Source of the DNA: Sphingobium wenxiniae
GTDB taxonomy: Bacteria; Pseudomonadota; Alphaproteobacteria; Sphingomonadales; Sphingomonadaceae
Direction of reading: 5' to 3'
Length of the DNA: 58,026 nt
NCBI RefSeq assembly: GCF_007830065.1
Contig: NZ_VLKK01000016.1
Span: 1 to 58,026 of the forward strand
A model generated the notes under the pieces. The model was not told where the DNA came from. It was given only the letters and a program-made list of their open reading frames with translations, and searched no databases. A program made the position numbers and the translations under genes. The first letter of the stretch is position 1, and each line of letters opens with the position of its first letter. Positions 9,438 through 17,564 of this stretch are shown piece by piece.

Positions 9438-9451
9438 CTGATCTGGATCAA
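9438..9451. promoter_or_regulatory. FNR/FixK-type box between GT4 and ald
   Basis: CTGATCTGGATCAA matches the FNR/FixK/Anr consensus TTGAT-N4-ATCAA at nine of ten fixed positions. It is 144 bp from the GT4 start (9294) and 162 bp from the ald start (9613). The rest of 9295-9612 shows no gene. CRP/FNR-family regulators use such sites for oxygen-dependent control in Alphaproteobacteria; the regulator is not in the window. Confidence 0.5.
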
Positions 9452-9612
9452 CACCGCCGCTTATGCACGCATCATGGAAACCGGCGGCGGATTGCGATGG
9501 CGCTCCGCTGAGGCAGAACGTGCGAATGAGGAAGAATCGCCATGATTTTCGCGCTATCATCATGGTTCCGGCGCGCCTCGCGCGCGCGGGAGGCTATCGG
9601 GAGAGCAGGGTT

Positions 9613-10728
9613 ATGATCGTCGGCACCGTCAGGGAAATCAAGAATCATGAATATCGCGTCGGCCTCACGCCGGAGAGCGTGCATGAACTGGCGGCCCACG
9701 GGCATGAAGTCCTGGTGGAAAGCGGCGCCGGCGAAGGGATCGGCGCCCATGATGCGTTGTACGAACGGGCGGGCGCGCGCATCGTCCCTGCCGCCGCCGA
9801 CATCTTCGCCACGGCGGAGATGATCGTGAAGGTGAAGGAACCGCAGACCGACGAGCGCGCCATGCTGCGCTCCGGCCAGATCCTTTACACCTATCTCCAC
9901 CTCGCTCCCGATCCCGAACAGACCCGCGATCTCATTGCATCCGGCGCGACCTGCATCGCCTATGAAACGGTGACCGACGACAGCGGCGGGCTTCCCCTGC
10001 TCAAGCCCATGAGCCAGGTCGCCGGCCGCATGTCGATCCAGGCGGGCGCGACCGCGCTGGAAAAGGCCAATGGCGGGCGCGGCGTGTTGCTGGGCGGCGT
10101 GCCCGGCGTGCTGCCGGCAAAGGTCGCGGTGATCGGCGGCGGCGTGGTCGGCTTCAACGCGGCGCAGATGGCCGCGGGCCTTGGCGCGGACGTCACCATC
10201 CTCGATCGGGATCCGCAGGCGCTCGAACGGCTGGGCATGTATTTCGAGGCGCGGGCCAAGACGCGCTTTTCCAACCGCGCCAACCTTGCCGAATGCGTGG
10301 CGGAGGCGGACCTCGTGATCGGTGCGGTGCTGATCCCCGGCGCGGCCGCGCCCAAGCTGGTGACGTCCGAAATGCTCGGAACCATGAAGAAGGGCGCGGT
10401 GCTGGTCGATGTCGCGATCGACCAGGGCGGCTGCTTCGAAACCAGTCACGCGACCACCCATGCCGCGCCGACCTATATCGTCGACGGCATCGTCCATTAT
10501 TGCGTCGCGAACATGCCGGGCGCGGTGGCGCGCACCAGCACCTATGCACTCAACAATGTGACGCTGCCCCATGCGCTGCGGATCGCGGACCTGGGCTGGC
10601 AGGAAGCGATGCGCCGCGACCCGCATCTGCTGGCGGGCCTCAATGTCTGGGACGGCAAGGTGACCTATCAGGCGGTCGCCGAAGATCTCGGCCTGCCCTA
10701 CACGCCGGCGCGGGAGGCGCTGGCCTGA
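9613..10728 (+). CDS. ald: Alanine dehydrogenase
   Basis: A 371-residue protein, exactly the usual family length, that interconverts L-alanine and pyruvate/ammonia with NAD(H). It begins [20 protein letters not shown], as Ald proteins do. Lys75 (VKVKEP) and His96 (YTYLHLAPD) are the expected pyruvate-binding and catalytic residues. The Rossmann motif [20 protein letters not shown] starts near residue 171. I chose ATG 9613; an in-frame upstream ATG (9463) would add 50 non-conserved residues. It converges with the phospholipase D gene (5 bp between stops). The FNR-like box upstream fits the known hypoxic induction of Ald in some bacteria. Confidence 0.94.
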   Translation: MIVGTVREIKNHEYRVGLTPESVHELAAHGHEVLVESGAGEGIGAHDALYERAGARIVPAAADIFATAEMIVKVKEPQTDERAMLRSGQILYTYLHLAPDPEQTRDLIASGATCIAYETVTDDSGGLPLLKPMSQVAGRMSIQAGATALEKANGGRGVLLGGVPGVLPAKVAVIGGGVVGFNAAQMAAGLGADVTILDRDPQALERLGMYFEARAKTRFSNRANLAECVAEADLVIGAVLIPGAAAPKLVTSEMLGTMKKGAVLVDVAIDQGGCFETSHATTHAAPTYIVDGIVHYCVANMPGAVARTSTYALNNVTLPHALRIADLGWQEAMRRDPHLLAGLNVWDGKVTYQAVAEDLGLPYTPAREALA

Positions 10729-10733
10729 AATCC

Positions 10734-11936
10734 TCAATCGGCGTCCGGGTTGCGGAAATTGAGCCGCCGCGTCACGGTATAGTCGAGCACGCCGACCAGC
10801 AGATAGCTGACCCATTGCTTCGCCAGCGCCAGCAGGCCGCGCTGGGCCTTGTAGCTCTCCAGTTCGATGCGGCGGCTCTCCTTCGTCCTGCGCGCGATGA
10901 AGCCGCGCATCGCCTGCGCGAAGGGGGCGTGCTCGATCTTCAGCATGACTTCCAGATTGAGGAACAGGCTGCGCATGTCGAAATTGGCCGATCCGATATA
11001 GACCGCGTCGTCGATCACGATCAGCTTCATGTGCAGTCTGCACGGCTGATATTCGAAAATCTCGACATCCCGCTTCAGCAGCGGCCCATAGAGCAGCCGC
11101 GCCGCCGCGACGGTCGCGCCGTTGTCCGATCGCGCGGGCAGGACGATCCGCGCGCCCTTGCGCCGCGCGGCGCGGGCGATCCGCTTTAACATGCCGCGGC
11201 CGGGCGAGAAATAGGCTTCGACCATGTCCACCCGATCCGCCATTTCCAGGTCGTGCTTCACCACCGCGGCCCAGGGGCTGAGCCGCTGCGTCGGCCCGCC
11301 GATCAGCCAGCGGAACGGCGATCCGTCCTGATACCGCGACCGCTTGTGCCAATGCCGCACCAGCGCGCGCAGCAGGCCGAAGCGCTGCTTGCGGGTGGAC
11401 ACCCAGCGCCATAGCTGCCCATACCACAGGGTCATCGCCTCGGCCTGCGGCCCGTCGATCATCAGGCCCAGATCGTGCCAGCAATCATCCTCCGGCAGGC
11501 CGAAATAACTGTCCTCCACGTTGAAGCCGCCGATCATCAGCCGCCGATCGTCGGCGATCGCCATCTTCTGATGATTGCGGATCAGATAGCGGGTGGAGCG
11601 CCGTGCCCCGAACCAGCCGAAATGCCCGCCCGCTTCCACCAGCGGATCGAAGAAGCTCGTCGGCGTTCCGCTTGATCCGAAGGCGTCGATCATCAGCGTC
11701 ACGGCCACGCCCCGCCGCCGCGCCGCGACCAGGCGGTCGCGCACCAGCGTCCCGCTCCCGTCGGCGGCGAAGATATAATAATAGAGCTTGAGGCTTTCGC
11801 GCGCGCCGTCGATCAGCTCGACCAGCGCATCGCGCAGCGCAGGGCCATTTTCGATGACATGCAGCGCATTGCCGTCCAGTGTGAAGCGGATGTCGTCCGT
11901 CTCCGGCGGGGCTGAGGCGGGCCGATGGGTTGCCAT
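10734..11936 (-). CDS. Phospholipase D superfamily protein, cardiolipin synthase-like
   Basis: A 400-residue protein with two HKD motifs: His122/Lys124/Asp129 (HQKMAIADDRRLMIGGFN) and His302/Lys304/Asp309 (HMKLIVIDDAVYIGSANFD). Such proteins transfer phosphatidyl groups, as in cardiolipin synthesis. Unlike ClsA it has no obvious N-terminal transmembrane pair, so it resembles the ClsB/ClsC-like group. The C-terminal stretch LLALAKQWVSYLLVGVLD could touch the membrane. It begins at ATG 11936, 124 bp from the divergent rpoZ. The reaction is inferred from the family. Confidence 0.84.
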   Translation of the reverse strand: MATHRPASAPPETDDIRFTLDGNALHVIENGPALRDALVELIDGARESLKLYYYIFAADGSGTLVRDRLVAARRRGVAVTLMIDAFGSSGTPTSFFDPLVEAGGHFGWFGARRSTRYLIRNHQKMAIADDRRLMIGGFNVEDSYFGLPEDDCWHDLGLMIDGPQAEAMTLWYGQLWRWVSTRKQRFGLLRALVRHWHKRSRYQDGSPFRWLIGGPTQRLSPWAAVVKHDLEMADRVDMVEAYFSPGRGMLKRIARAARRKGARIVLPARSDNGATVAAARLLYGPLLKRDVEIFEYQPCRLHMKLIVIDDAVYIGSANFDMRSLFLNLEVMLKIEHAPFAQAMRGFIARRTKESRRIELESYKAQRGLLALAKQWVSYLLVGVLDYTVTRRLNFRNPDAD

Positions 11937-12049
11937 GTCCTGTTAATGCCTCTGTTTGCCCCGCTTGGCCATAGCGGGACGCGGCCTTTTCATTGACTCG
12001 GCGACAACAGGCTGTTACGCGCCCGTCTCACGACTCTCATTCCTTGTTC

Positions 12050-12055
12050 AGGAGG
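12050..12055 (+). promoter_or_regulatory. Ribosome binding site that fixes the TTG start of rpoZ
   Basis: AGGAGG lies five bases upstream of TTG 12061. This decides in favour of TTG rather than an upstream start, because the encoded protein then begins exactly where omega subunits begin. Confidence 0.7.
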
Positions 12056-12060
12056 CCCTG

Positions 12061-12405
12061 TTGGCCCGAGTTACCGTCGAAGATTGCGTCGACAAGGTTA
12101 CCAACCGTTTCGATCTCGTTCTTCTTGCGGCGCAGCGCGCGCGAGAGATTTCCGGGGGCGCGGAACTGACCCTTGATCGCGACCGCGACAAGAATCCGGT
12201 CGTCGCCCTGCGCGAGATCGCGGAAGAAACCGTCCTGCCCGTGGATCTTCAGGATTCTCTCGTCGGTTCGCTGCAAAAGGTGCAGATCGACGATGACGAC
12301 ACGCCGGATGAAATCGGTTCGATCGCCCGGTCGGCGGAGGCCCTGCGCCTGACCGCCGCTGCGCCGCCGCGCAACCAGAATATCGGCGGCGACTACGACG
12401 GCTGA
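12061..12405 (+). CDS. rpoZ: DNA-directed RNA polymerase omega subunit
   Basis: A 114-residue protein starting (M)[20 protein letters not shown] followed by [15 protein letters not shown], the diagnostic omega N-terminus. The helix [14 protein letters not shown] follows, then an acidic, Ala/Pro-rich tail typical of alphaproteobacterial omega. Omega clamps the C-terminal part of beta' and helps core assembly. The start codon is TTG, which is unusual for this gene. A strong hairpin follows 25 bp after the stop. It is the best housekeeping marker in the window and marks the end of the resident region. Confidence 0.93.
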   Translation: MARVTVEDCVDKVTNRFDLVLLAAQRAREISGGAELTLDRDRDKNPVVALREIAEETVLPVDLQDSLVGSLQKVQIDDDDTPDEIGSIARSAEALRLTAAAPPRNQNIGGDYDG

Positions 12406-12430
12406 TCCGTTCAACGGTTTGGAGAGGGAA

Positions 12431-12465
12431 TGAGGCCCGGACTGCGCAAGCAGGACCGGGCCTCA
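12431..12465 (+). terminator. Hairpin downstream of rpoZ
   Basis: Perfect 10-bp arms TGAGGCCCGG (12431-12440) and CCGGGCCTCA (12456-12465), loop 15 nt. No strong U-tract follows, which is common for terminators in this GC-rich group. Confidence 0.6.
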
Positions 12466-12570
12466 ATGATTCTGGCATTTGCCGATAGGGTCGCGGTGCT
12501 GCGTCTGCACGGCGGCTGCGTCTGTCCCGTTCGCCGCGCCCATGATGCTTCTCTTTGCGCGATCGCTCGA

Positions 12571-12783
12571 TCAGCGGGCACATGGGTGGAATGGCTTGTC
12601 GCCTGGAGCGGCCACACCGATGCGTGATTTCTTCTTCATCCACCCGCCCGAAGCAGCGGCCATCAGAATGCCCAGACATAGGCACTGAGCAGGAATGGCG
12701 ACCGGGAAACAGGCCCACATCGTCTCCTTCGCCATGGCACGTTCGGTCCCTGTCATTACGGTCGCATCAAGCATCAGAACCAT
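12571..12783 (-). CDS. Small hypothetical protein with one hydrophobic segment
   Basis: A 70-residue frame starting at ATG 12783 with AGG five bases upstream. The middle (MWACFPVAIPAQCLCLGILM) could form a membrane helix and a short basic tail follows. I recognise no family. It lies in an 818-bp stretch (12406-13223) otherwise poor in convincing genes, and the sequence just upstream is an AT run. It could be spurious. Confidence 0.22.
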   Translation of the reverse strand: MVLMLDATVMTGTERAMAKETMWACFPVAIPAQCLCLGILMAAASGGWMKKKSRIGVAAPGDKPFHPCAR

Positions 12784-12793
12784 GCGCCTTGAA

Positions 12794-12841
12794 CATATAT
12801 ATATATATTTTAAGGCGGACATTGCGCTAGACACTGCTAGC
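12794..12841. promoter_or_regulatory. AT-rich promoter-like element with small inverted repeat
   Basis: A run of AT dinucleotides ending in ATTTTAA (about 12795-12813) is followed by the inverted repeat GCTAG-N6-CTAGC (12826-12841). A similar layout (AACATATA..CATATTTTTT, then TTAGCTCTAG) occurs at 16714-16746 between the ferredoxin and SDR genes. It precedes a strong ribosome-binding site and short frame at 12868. The element is low complexity, so the resemblance is only suggestive. Confidence 0.3.
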
Positions 12842-12867
12842 GTCGAAAGGGGAGGTAACGGAGGGAG

Positions 12868-13220
12868 ATGTCTGAATCGATCAAAGCATACGGGGTCAGC
12901 GGGATTTCGGGAATGCCGACAGGGCGGTCAGTGATGTTGGCAATTCAAGCTAGCCAAGATAATCCCCGTTAGACGAGCAGTTCATAGAATGCAGACCATT
13001 CAATGTTTCGCCATTACGTACCTATGGGTGTTGTCACCGACATTTTTGGCAGCGGTGAACGTGGCCTGTCTGCGTGCCCGGCACTGTAGACGTCGGCGGG
13101 AGCACGCTGAGGGCCTATGCTTTGGACGGCGGCTACGGCAAATGGGCGGTGCGGGACGGGAGCGTGACCTGGAAAGGTTGCGAAGCTTCTGGGAAATCAA
13201 ATGCATCAACGTGGAGTTGA
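12868..13220 (+). pseudogene. Probable decayed gene upstream of the GMC oxidoreductase
   Basis: A 34-residue frame (MSESIKAYGVSGISGMPTGR..., ATG 12868, strong GGAGG-type site upstream) ends at TAG 12972. In the same phase 13003-13089 encodes MFRHYVPMGVVTDIFGSGER.... From 13059 another phase reads VDVGGSTLRAYALDGGYGKW... and ends at 13220, three bases before the oxidoreductase start. The pieces look like protein-coding sequence broken by stops and a frameshift. I do not recognise the family. Confidence 0.3.
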
Positions 13221-13223
13221 GCC

Positions 13224-14906
13224 GTGCAATATAGTCATATCGTCATCGGCGGAGGTTCGGCAGGCTGCGTCATGGCAAGCCGACTGTCCGAGCGCCGGGC
13301 AAATAAAGTGCTGCTTTTGGAAGCGGGACCCGATACCGTTCCCGGAGCCGAACCGGCTTCGATACTCGATAGCTATCCGGGGAGCGCCTATCTGGATGCG
13401 CGCTTCACGTGGAATGACCGCCGTGTCACGGTAGGTCGCTTGGGCAACAGGGCGAGCGGAGCGGATCTGCCCGTACAGCGCTATGAGCAGGGACGTGTGC
13501 TTGGCGGTAGTTCGGCCGTCAACGGCCAGCTCGCTAACCGTGGCTTGCCGTGGGACTATGACGAATGGGCGACGAGGGGCGCAGTTGGATGGGGCTGGGA
13601 AGACGTTCTCCCCTATTTCAAAAAGCTGGAGACCGATCTCGATTTCGATGGACCGCTGCACGGGAGAGAGGGACCGCTCCCCATTCGCCGCGTTCCATAT
13701 TCCCGGTGGCCGGAACATGCCAAAGCCTTCGCCAATGCCCTGGCGGAAGCTGGTCTACCCTTCCTGGCTGACCAGAACGCGGAGTTTTCGGACGGCCATT
13801 ATCCCCTGCCGATTTCCAATACCGACGATCATCGCGTAACAGCGGCAATGGCGTGGCTAACTCCGGCGGTGCGCGCGCGCGACAATCTCCATATCCGGAC
13901 GGATACACGCGTGGACGGATTGCTCTTTGACAATCTGAAGGCGGTTGGGGTTCGGATTGGCGAAGAGCAAATAAGGGGCGCCGAAATCATTGTTTCGACA
14001 GGCGCCCTGTTTACGCCGGAAATATTGTTGAGGCACGGCATTGGACCGGCGGAGGATCTCATGCGGCTGGGTATTCCCGTGCGCCTCGATTCTCCCGGAG
14101 TCGGACGGGGGCTCTCCGATCATCCTTCTCTCGCGATTGCTTCTTTCGTGTCGCGCCAGGCAAGGCTTCGCGCGGAGCGACGTCATATCATGCTGGGCTT
14201 TCGGTTTTCCACCGACACGTCTTCCTTTCCCGCCGGTGATATGTCCGGATTGGTCTCGACGAAGGCGGCTTGGCATCCGGTTGGCGAAAGATTGGGCACG
14301 CTTGCCTTCTGGATCAATCGCCCCTCATCGGAAGACGGTCGCGTGCAGCTGGTTTCTCCCGATGCTCGGGTTGCGGCGCAGGTGGACCTCAACCTGTTAT
14401 CCGACAATCGAGATGTTTTCAGACTGATGGCAGGCTTCCGAAAGATGGCTGCGATTCAATTGTCGCCGTTGATGGCCAATGTCACCTCCGATCCGTTTCC
14501 CGCGAGCTACAGTGAGAAAGTTCGCCAGATTGGAGCCATCAATCTCAAAAATTATGTCCTCACCCGCATCGCTGCTCTGTTTCTGGATGGCCCGGCCTTG
14601 GTTCGTCGGTCCTTCCTGGATCATTTCGTGAGCGAGGGAGAAAAATTTACGACTTTGATGCTGGACGACGCCAAGTTGGAAAGTTTCGTGCGATCTTCGG
14701 TGGCAGGCTTGTGGCACGCAAGTTGTTCATGCCGAATGGGCGCGGATGACGACAATATGGCGGTTTTGCACTCGGATGGCCGCGTTAAGGGAATAGGCCA
14801 GCTGCGCGTGGTGGACGCCTCGGCGTTTCCCGCGATACCCAGTGCAAACACGAACCTGGCGGTGTTGATGATGGCTGAGAAGATGGCCGATCACTGCCTC
14901 GCTTGA
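13224..14906 (+). CDS. GMC-family FAD-dependent alcohol oxidoreductase
   Basis: A 560-residue glucose-methanol-choline oxidoreductase. The ADP-binding motif VIGGGSAGCVMASRLSE starts at residue 7, the GMC signature RVLGGSSAVNGQLANRG lies near 91-107, and the C-terminal active-site region has GLWHASCSCRMG and NTNLAVLMMAEKMADH. The GTG start at 13224 has GGAG seven bases upstream. GMC enzymes of the AlkJ/choline dehydrogenase type oxidise alcohols to aldehydes. It converges with the CYP153-like P450 operon across a shared terminator, so it may oxidise the P450 product. The substrate is unproven. Confidence 0.88.
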   Translation: MQYSHIVIGGGSAGCVMASRLSERRANKVLLLEAGPDTVPGAEPASILDSYPGSAYLDARFTWNDRRVTVGRLGNRASGADLPVQRYEQGRVLGGSSAVNGQLANRGLPWDYDEWATRGAVGWGWEDVLPYFKKLETDLDFDGPLHGREGPLPIRRVPYSRWPEHAKAFANALAEAGLPFLADQNAEFSDGHYPLPISNTDDHRVTAAMAWLTPAVRARDNLHIRTDTRVDGLLFDNLKAVGVRIGEEQIRGAEIIVSTGALFTPEILLRHGIGPAEDLMRLGIPVRLDSPGVGRGLSDHPSLAIASFVSRQARLRAERRHIMLGFRFSTDTSSFPAGDMSGLVSTKAAWHPVGERLGTLAFWINRPSSEDGRVQLVSPDARVAAQVDLNLLSDNRDVFRLMAGFRKMAAIQLSPLMANVTSDPFPASYSEKVRQIGAINLKNYVLTRIAALFLDGPALVRRSFLDHFVSEGEKFTTLMLDDAKLESFVRSSVAGLWHASCSCRMGADDDNMAVLHSDGRVKGIGQLRVVDASAFPAIPSANTNLAVLMMAEKMADHCLA

Positions 14907-14959
14907 AAGGCGGATATGACGCAGGAGACGAGTTTGGACCGTGGTTCTAACTGCGGATC

Positions 14960-15033
14960 GGCGTCCAACCTCATGATCCGCATATGAGCGAAGCCAGATT
15001 TGGGTGAGGATGGGCATTCCCCGGTTGGACGCC
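14960..15033. repeat. Inverted repeat in convergent intergenic space
   Basis: Perfect 11-bp arms GGCGTCCAACC (14960-14970) and GGTTGGACGCC (15023-15033). A second small pair, GCGGATC/GATCCGC, lies at 14953-14959 and 14975-14981. Function unknown; it could be a remnant of a mobile element or a transcript-end structure. Confidence 0.35.
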
Positions 15034-15073
15034 GCGCCCTTTGATGATCGGAAGCTTCTTGGCACGCGATATA

Positions 15074-15122
15074 TTGAGGCCCCTATCCACGTCGAATATC
15101 ATGAACTGGATAGGGGCCTCAA
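15074..15122. terminator. Bidirectional terminator between GMC oxidoreductase and P450
   Basis: Perfect 16-bp inverted repeat TTGAGGCCCCTATCCA (15074-15089) and TGGATAGGGGCCTCAA (15107-15122), loop 17 nt, lying between two convergent stops (14906 and 15137). Confidence 0.75.
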
Positions 15123-15136
15123 TGTATGTGGTGGCT

Positions 15137-16360
15137 TTATGCTTTGATACGGACGGGCAGTCGCGTGGGGCTGCGTACGAGGTTGGAGAAGGCATAGCTC
15201 GGCTTTTCGAGGACTTCGATTTCGAGGTCGCGCTTCAACACTTCTTCCCAAAGCACGCGCAACTGCATCTCCGCGAGCCGTGATCCCACGCAACGGTGCG
15301 GCCCCATTCCAAAGGAAAGATGCTGCCGTGCATTGGGCCGGTCGATTTTGAGAGAATCGGCATCTTCGAAAACACTCTCATCGCGGTTGCCCGAGATGTA
15401 CCACATGCCAACCCGGTCGCCCTTGGCAATGGTTTTGCCAGCGATTTCAACATCGCGCAGAGCAGTACGCCGCTCGTAGATGACAGGCGTCTGATATCGA
15501 ATAATCTCCGACACGGCGTTGCCCAGCAACTTCGGATCGGCTTTCAGCTTACGCCACTCGTCGGGATGCTGGGCAAAGCCCCACATGCCGCCGGACATGG
15601 AGTTGCGCGTAGTGTCATTGCCACCAACCAGAAACAGCCCGAACAGCCCTGTGATTTCCTCGACCGGCGCATTTCGCATGTCGGGGTCGTGCGCAAGGAT
15701 GGACACGATATCGAATCTTGGTTCCTCCTCCCTTCGCCGTTTCCATATATCGAGCATGGAGAGGTAGAATTCGCGCATCACCTCACCTCTTTGCGCCTCT
15801 GTGCGGATCGGACTGTCAGGATCATCGAGGTCGGCGGTAATGGTATCGGACCAACGGACGAGGGTCCGCCGATCCTCAATGGGATGCCCGAATAGCGTGG
15901 CGAGCATCATCGAGGTCAGCTCGATGGACACCCGATCGACCCAATCGAACTCCTCGCCACGCGGCAAGGCATCGAGCGTCTTTGCCGCACGGTCGCGGAT
16001 CAGGACTTCCATCTGCGCAAGGCTCTTCGGCGCCACGATAGGGGTTACGCTCTTGCGCTTTGCCGTGTGCTGCGGAGGATCCATCTGCATGAAAGTAACA
16101 TTCGACTTGTCTTCCAGCGTGACGCCGCCCAGCAAATGGGAGGAAGAGAAGGTCGCGGGATCGGAGTCGACCCGGACGATATCCTCATATCGGGTTATCG
16201 CCCAATACGGGCCGCTGCGGCCCGTTTCGCAATAATAGACGGGATCGTCAGCGCGCAGTTTTTCAAAAACCGGACGCCAAGCATCTTTATGGTAAAGTTC
16301 CGGGCGACCCACATCAAAGGGGTCAATGGCCGGGGCGGGGGTTTCTGCAATTCCGTCCAT
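15137..16360 (-). CDS. Cytochrome P450, CYP153-like
   Basis: A 407-residue soluble P450: I-helix GGNDT (246-250), K-helix ExxR (EIIR, 285-288) and heme-binding loop FGMGPHRCVG with Cys357. The stretches VDRVSIELTSMMLATLFGHP, LVGGNDTTRNSMSGG and MWYISGNRDES resemble CYP153 alkane/terminal-carbon hydroxylases. Members hydroxylate alkyl, cycloalkyl or terpenoid carbons using a ferredoxin and reductase. I chose ATG 16360 with GGAGAG six bases upstream. It lies 16 bp after the ferredoxin gene in one operon. No ferredoxin reductase is in the window. Subfamily and substrate need phylogeny. Confidence 0.9.
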   Translation of the reverse strand: MDGIAETPAPAIDPFDVGRPELYHKDAWRPVFEKLRADDPVYYCETGRSGPYWAITRYEDIVRVDSDPATFSSSHLLGGVTLEDKSNVTFMQMDPPQHTAKRKSVTPIVAPKSLAQMEVLIRDRAAKTLDALPRGEEFDWVDRVSIELTSMMLATLFGHPIEDRRTLVRWSDTITADLDDPDSPIRTEAQRGEVMREFYLSMLDIWKRRREEEPRFDIVSILAHDPDMRNAPVEEITGLFGLFLVGGNDTTRNSMSGGMWGFAQHPDEWRKLKADPKLLGNAVSEIIRYQTPVIYERRTALRDVEIAGKTIAKGDRVGMWYISGNRDESVFEDADSLKIDRPNARQHLSFGMGPHRCVGSRLAEMQLRVLWEEVLKRDLEIEVLEKPSYAFSNLVRSPTRLPVRIKA

Positions 16361-16376
16361 CTGACGCTCTCCTAAT

Positions 16377-16700
16377 TTATTGGCCTTCTGGAACCCGGAC
16401 GACAAGGCCATTCAGGTCGTCGGTTAGCACGACCTGACAGGCCAGGCGGGAATTGGACTCCACGTCCGCGGGCGCGCCTTCGAGCAAGGCTTCCTCGGTC
16501 GAACCGGGTTCTGGCGTGCCGATGCGGTCGATCCAGGCGGCGTCGATATAAATATGGCATGTCGCGCAAGCGCATTGTCCCCCGCAATCCCCGTAGATGC
16601 CAGGAATTCCGTGATCGAGCGCGACGCGCATCAGGCTTTCGCCAGCATTCACCTCCGCGACAACTTCGGGAGAATCCGAAAACTCAAACGTAACTTTCAT
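16377..16700 (-). CDS. [2Fe-2S] ferredoxin (adrenodoxin/putidaredoxin type)
   Basis: A 107-residue ferredoxin with the vertebrate-type cluster ligands Cys39, Cys45, Cys48 (GDCGGQCACATCH) and Cys88 (LACQV); Cys43 is extra. Such proteins carry electrons from a ferredoxin reductase to a P450. It is the first gene of the ferredoxin-P450 operon and is divergent from the SDR operon at 16842. The pairing with the adjacent P450 is a strong inference from position and type. Confidence 0.92.
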   Translation of the reverse strand: MKVTFEFSDSPEVVAEVNAGESLMRVALDHGIPGIYGDCGGQCACATCHIYIDAAWIDRIGTPEPGSTEEALLEGAPADVESNSRLACQVVLTDDLNGLVVRVPEGQ

Positions 16701-16713
16701 GCCTGACGCTCCA

Positions 16714-16756
16714 AAACATATACATATTTTTTGCCGTTAGCTCTAGGACGAGTCAA
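16714..16756. promoter_or_regulatory. Divergent promoter region, ferredoxin-P450 and SDR operons
   Basis: On the minus strand TTGACT (16756-16751) could be a -35 element, followed about 18-19 bases on by an A-rich stretch. On the plus strand AACATATACATATTTTTT and TTAGCTCTAG are seen. The resemblance to 12794-12841 may point to a shared regulator. Confidence 0.35.
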
Positions 16757-16841
16757 GATGAAAGTGCATATGTCTGACGAAGGCGGCTAGGCTGCAGCAT
16801 GAGCATGAAGCCAGCTCGATGAATAGAAAGTAGGAGCGATC

Positions 16842-17558
16842 ATGACGGATAGGACGCTGTTGGTGGTAGGCGCTTCAGGTGACGTCGGGCAGGGGATCGT
16901 CCGCGCCGCCCGCGACGAGGGATGGCGCGTCATCGCGTCCGGCCGCGACGCCGGCAAGCTTGAGGCGGTCTTTGGGACGGCGCGGGACGAGGGGTTGCGG
17001 ACATGTACGGGGGATATAGGCTCGGAGGAAGGCGCCCTTGCATTGTGGAAGGAAGCGGCGACGCTGGCCGGCCGGGTCGATGCGGTGGCCGTCGCCGTCA
17101 ATGCGCCGAACAGGATCGCACCGCTGTCGCAATGGACCGATGAGGAGTTGGCGGGCCTGCTGGCTACCAATCTCCTCACCCATTTCAACGCGGCCAAGGT
17201 CATGCTGTCGCTTCTCCCGGCAGAGGGTATATTGATCGGCATAGGCGGTGGCACGGCGGATTTCGTGATCCCCAAAATGACGCCGGTGTCCATCGCGCAG
17301 GCGGGAATTCGTATGATGTATCGCGGTTTTGCGCGGGAACGGGGCGAGGGCGCGCAGATCCGTGAACTGATGATTGTTTCCATGGTCAACGGCGCGAGCA
17401 AGCGCGACAAGGCGCAGCCCGAATGGGTGACCGATGACGAGGTCGGCCGCCATGTGTGCGCCATCCTTGCCGCACCCGAACAGTTTCCGGGACCCATTCT
17501 CCAGCTCAAGAGCCGCGAACAGGTCGGCCAGCCGGACCAGCCATCTTCGAAAGGGTAA
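16842..17558 (+). CDS. SDR-fold protein lacking the catalytic Tyr-Lys pair
   Basis: A 238-residue Rossmann-fold protein with a dinucleotide loop (VVGASGDVGQG, 8-18) and the NAP motif (VNAPN, 86-90). Where SDRs carry Tyr-x3-Lys, this one reads V149-SIA-Q153. It is paralogous to the protein at 40382-41077, which has the same substitutions and the shared motif IGGGTADF. Either it catalyses something that needs no Tyr/Lys or it binds an acyl-CoA or cofactor without redox chemistry. It starts an operon with a crotonase (6 bp) and an alpha/beta hydrolase. Start ATG with AGGAG six bases upstream. Confidence 0.78.
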   Translation: MTDRTLLVVGASGDVGQGIVRAARDEGWRVIASGRDAGKLEAVFGTARDEGLRTCTGDIGSEEGALALWKEAATLAGRVDAVAVAVNAPNRIAPLSQWTDEELAGLLATNLLTHFNAAKVMLSLLPAEGILIGIGGGTADFVIPKMTPVSIAQAGIRMMYRGFARERGEGAQIRELMIVSMVNGASKRDKAQPEWVTDDEVGRHVCAILAAPEQFPGPILQLKSREQVGQPDQPSSKG

Positions 17559-17564
17559 GTGATC

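Noticed and set aside
9472..11484. 670-codon open frame on the minus strand across ald and part of the phospholipase D gene
   Set aside because: It is antisense to the well-supported ald gene, has Arg/Ala/His-rich shadow composition and no recognisable domain; GC-rich codon bias opens such frames.
12098..12718. 206-codon minus-strand frame over rpoZ
   Set aside because: Arg/Pro-rich antisense shadow of rpoZ and its terminator.
15137..16700. Assignment as a bisphenol A P450 system (BisdA/BisdB) on gene order alone
   Set aside because: Ferredoxin-then-P450 order is common, and the P450 motifs fit CYP153-like enzymes better.
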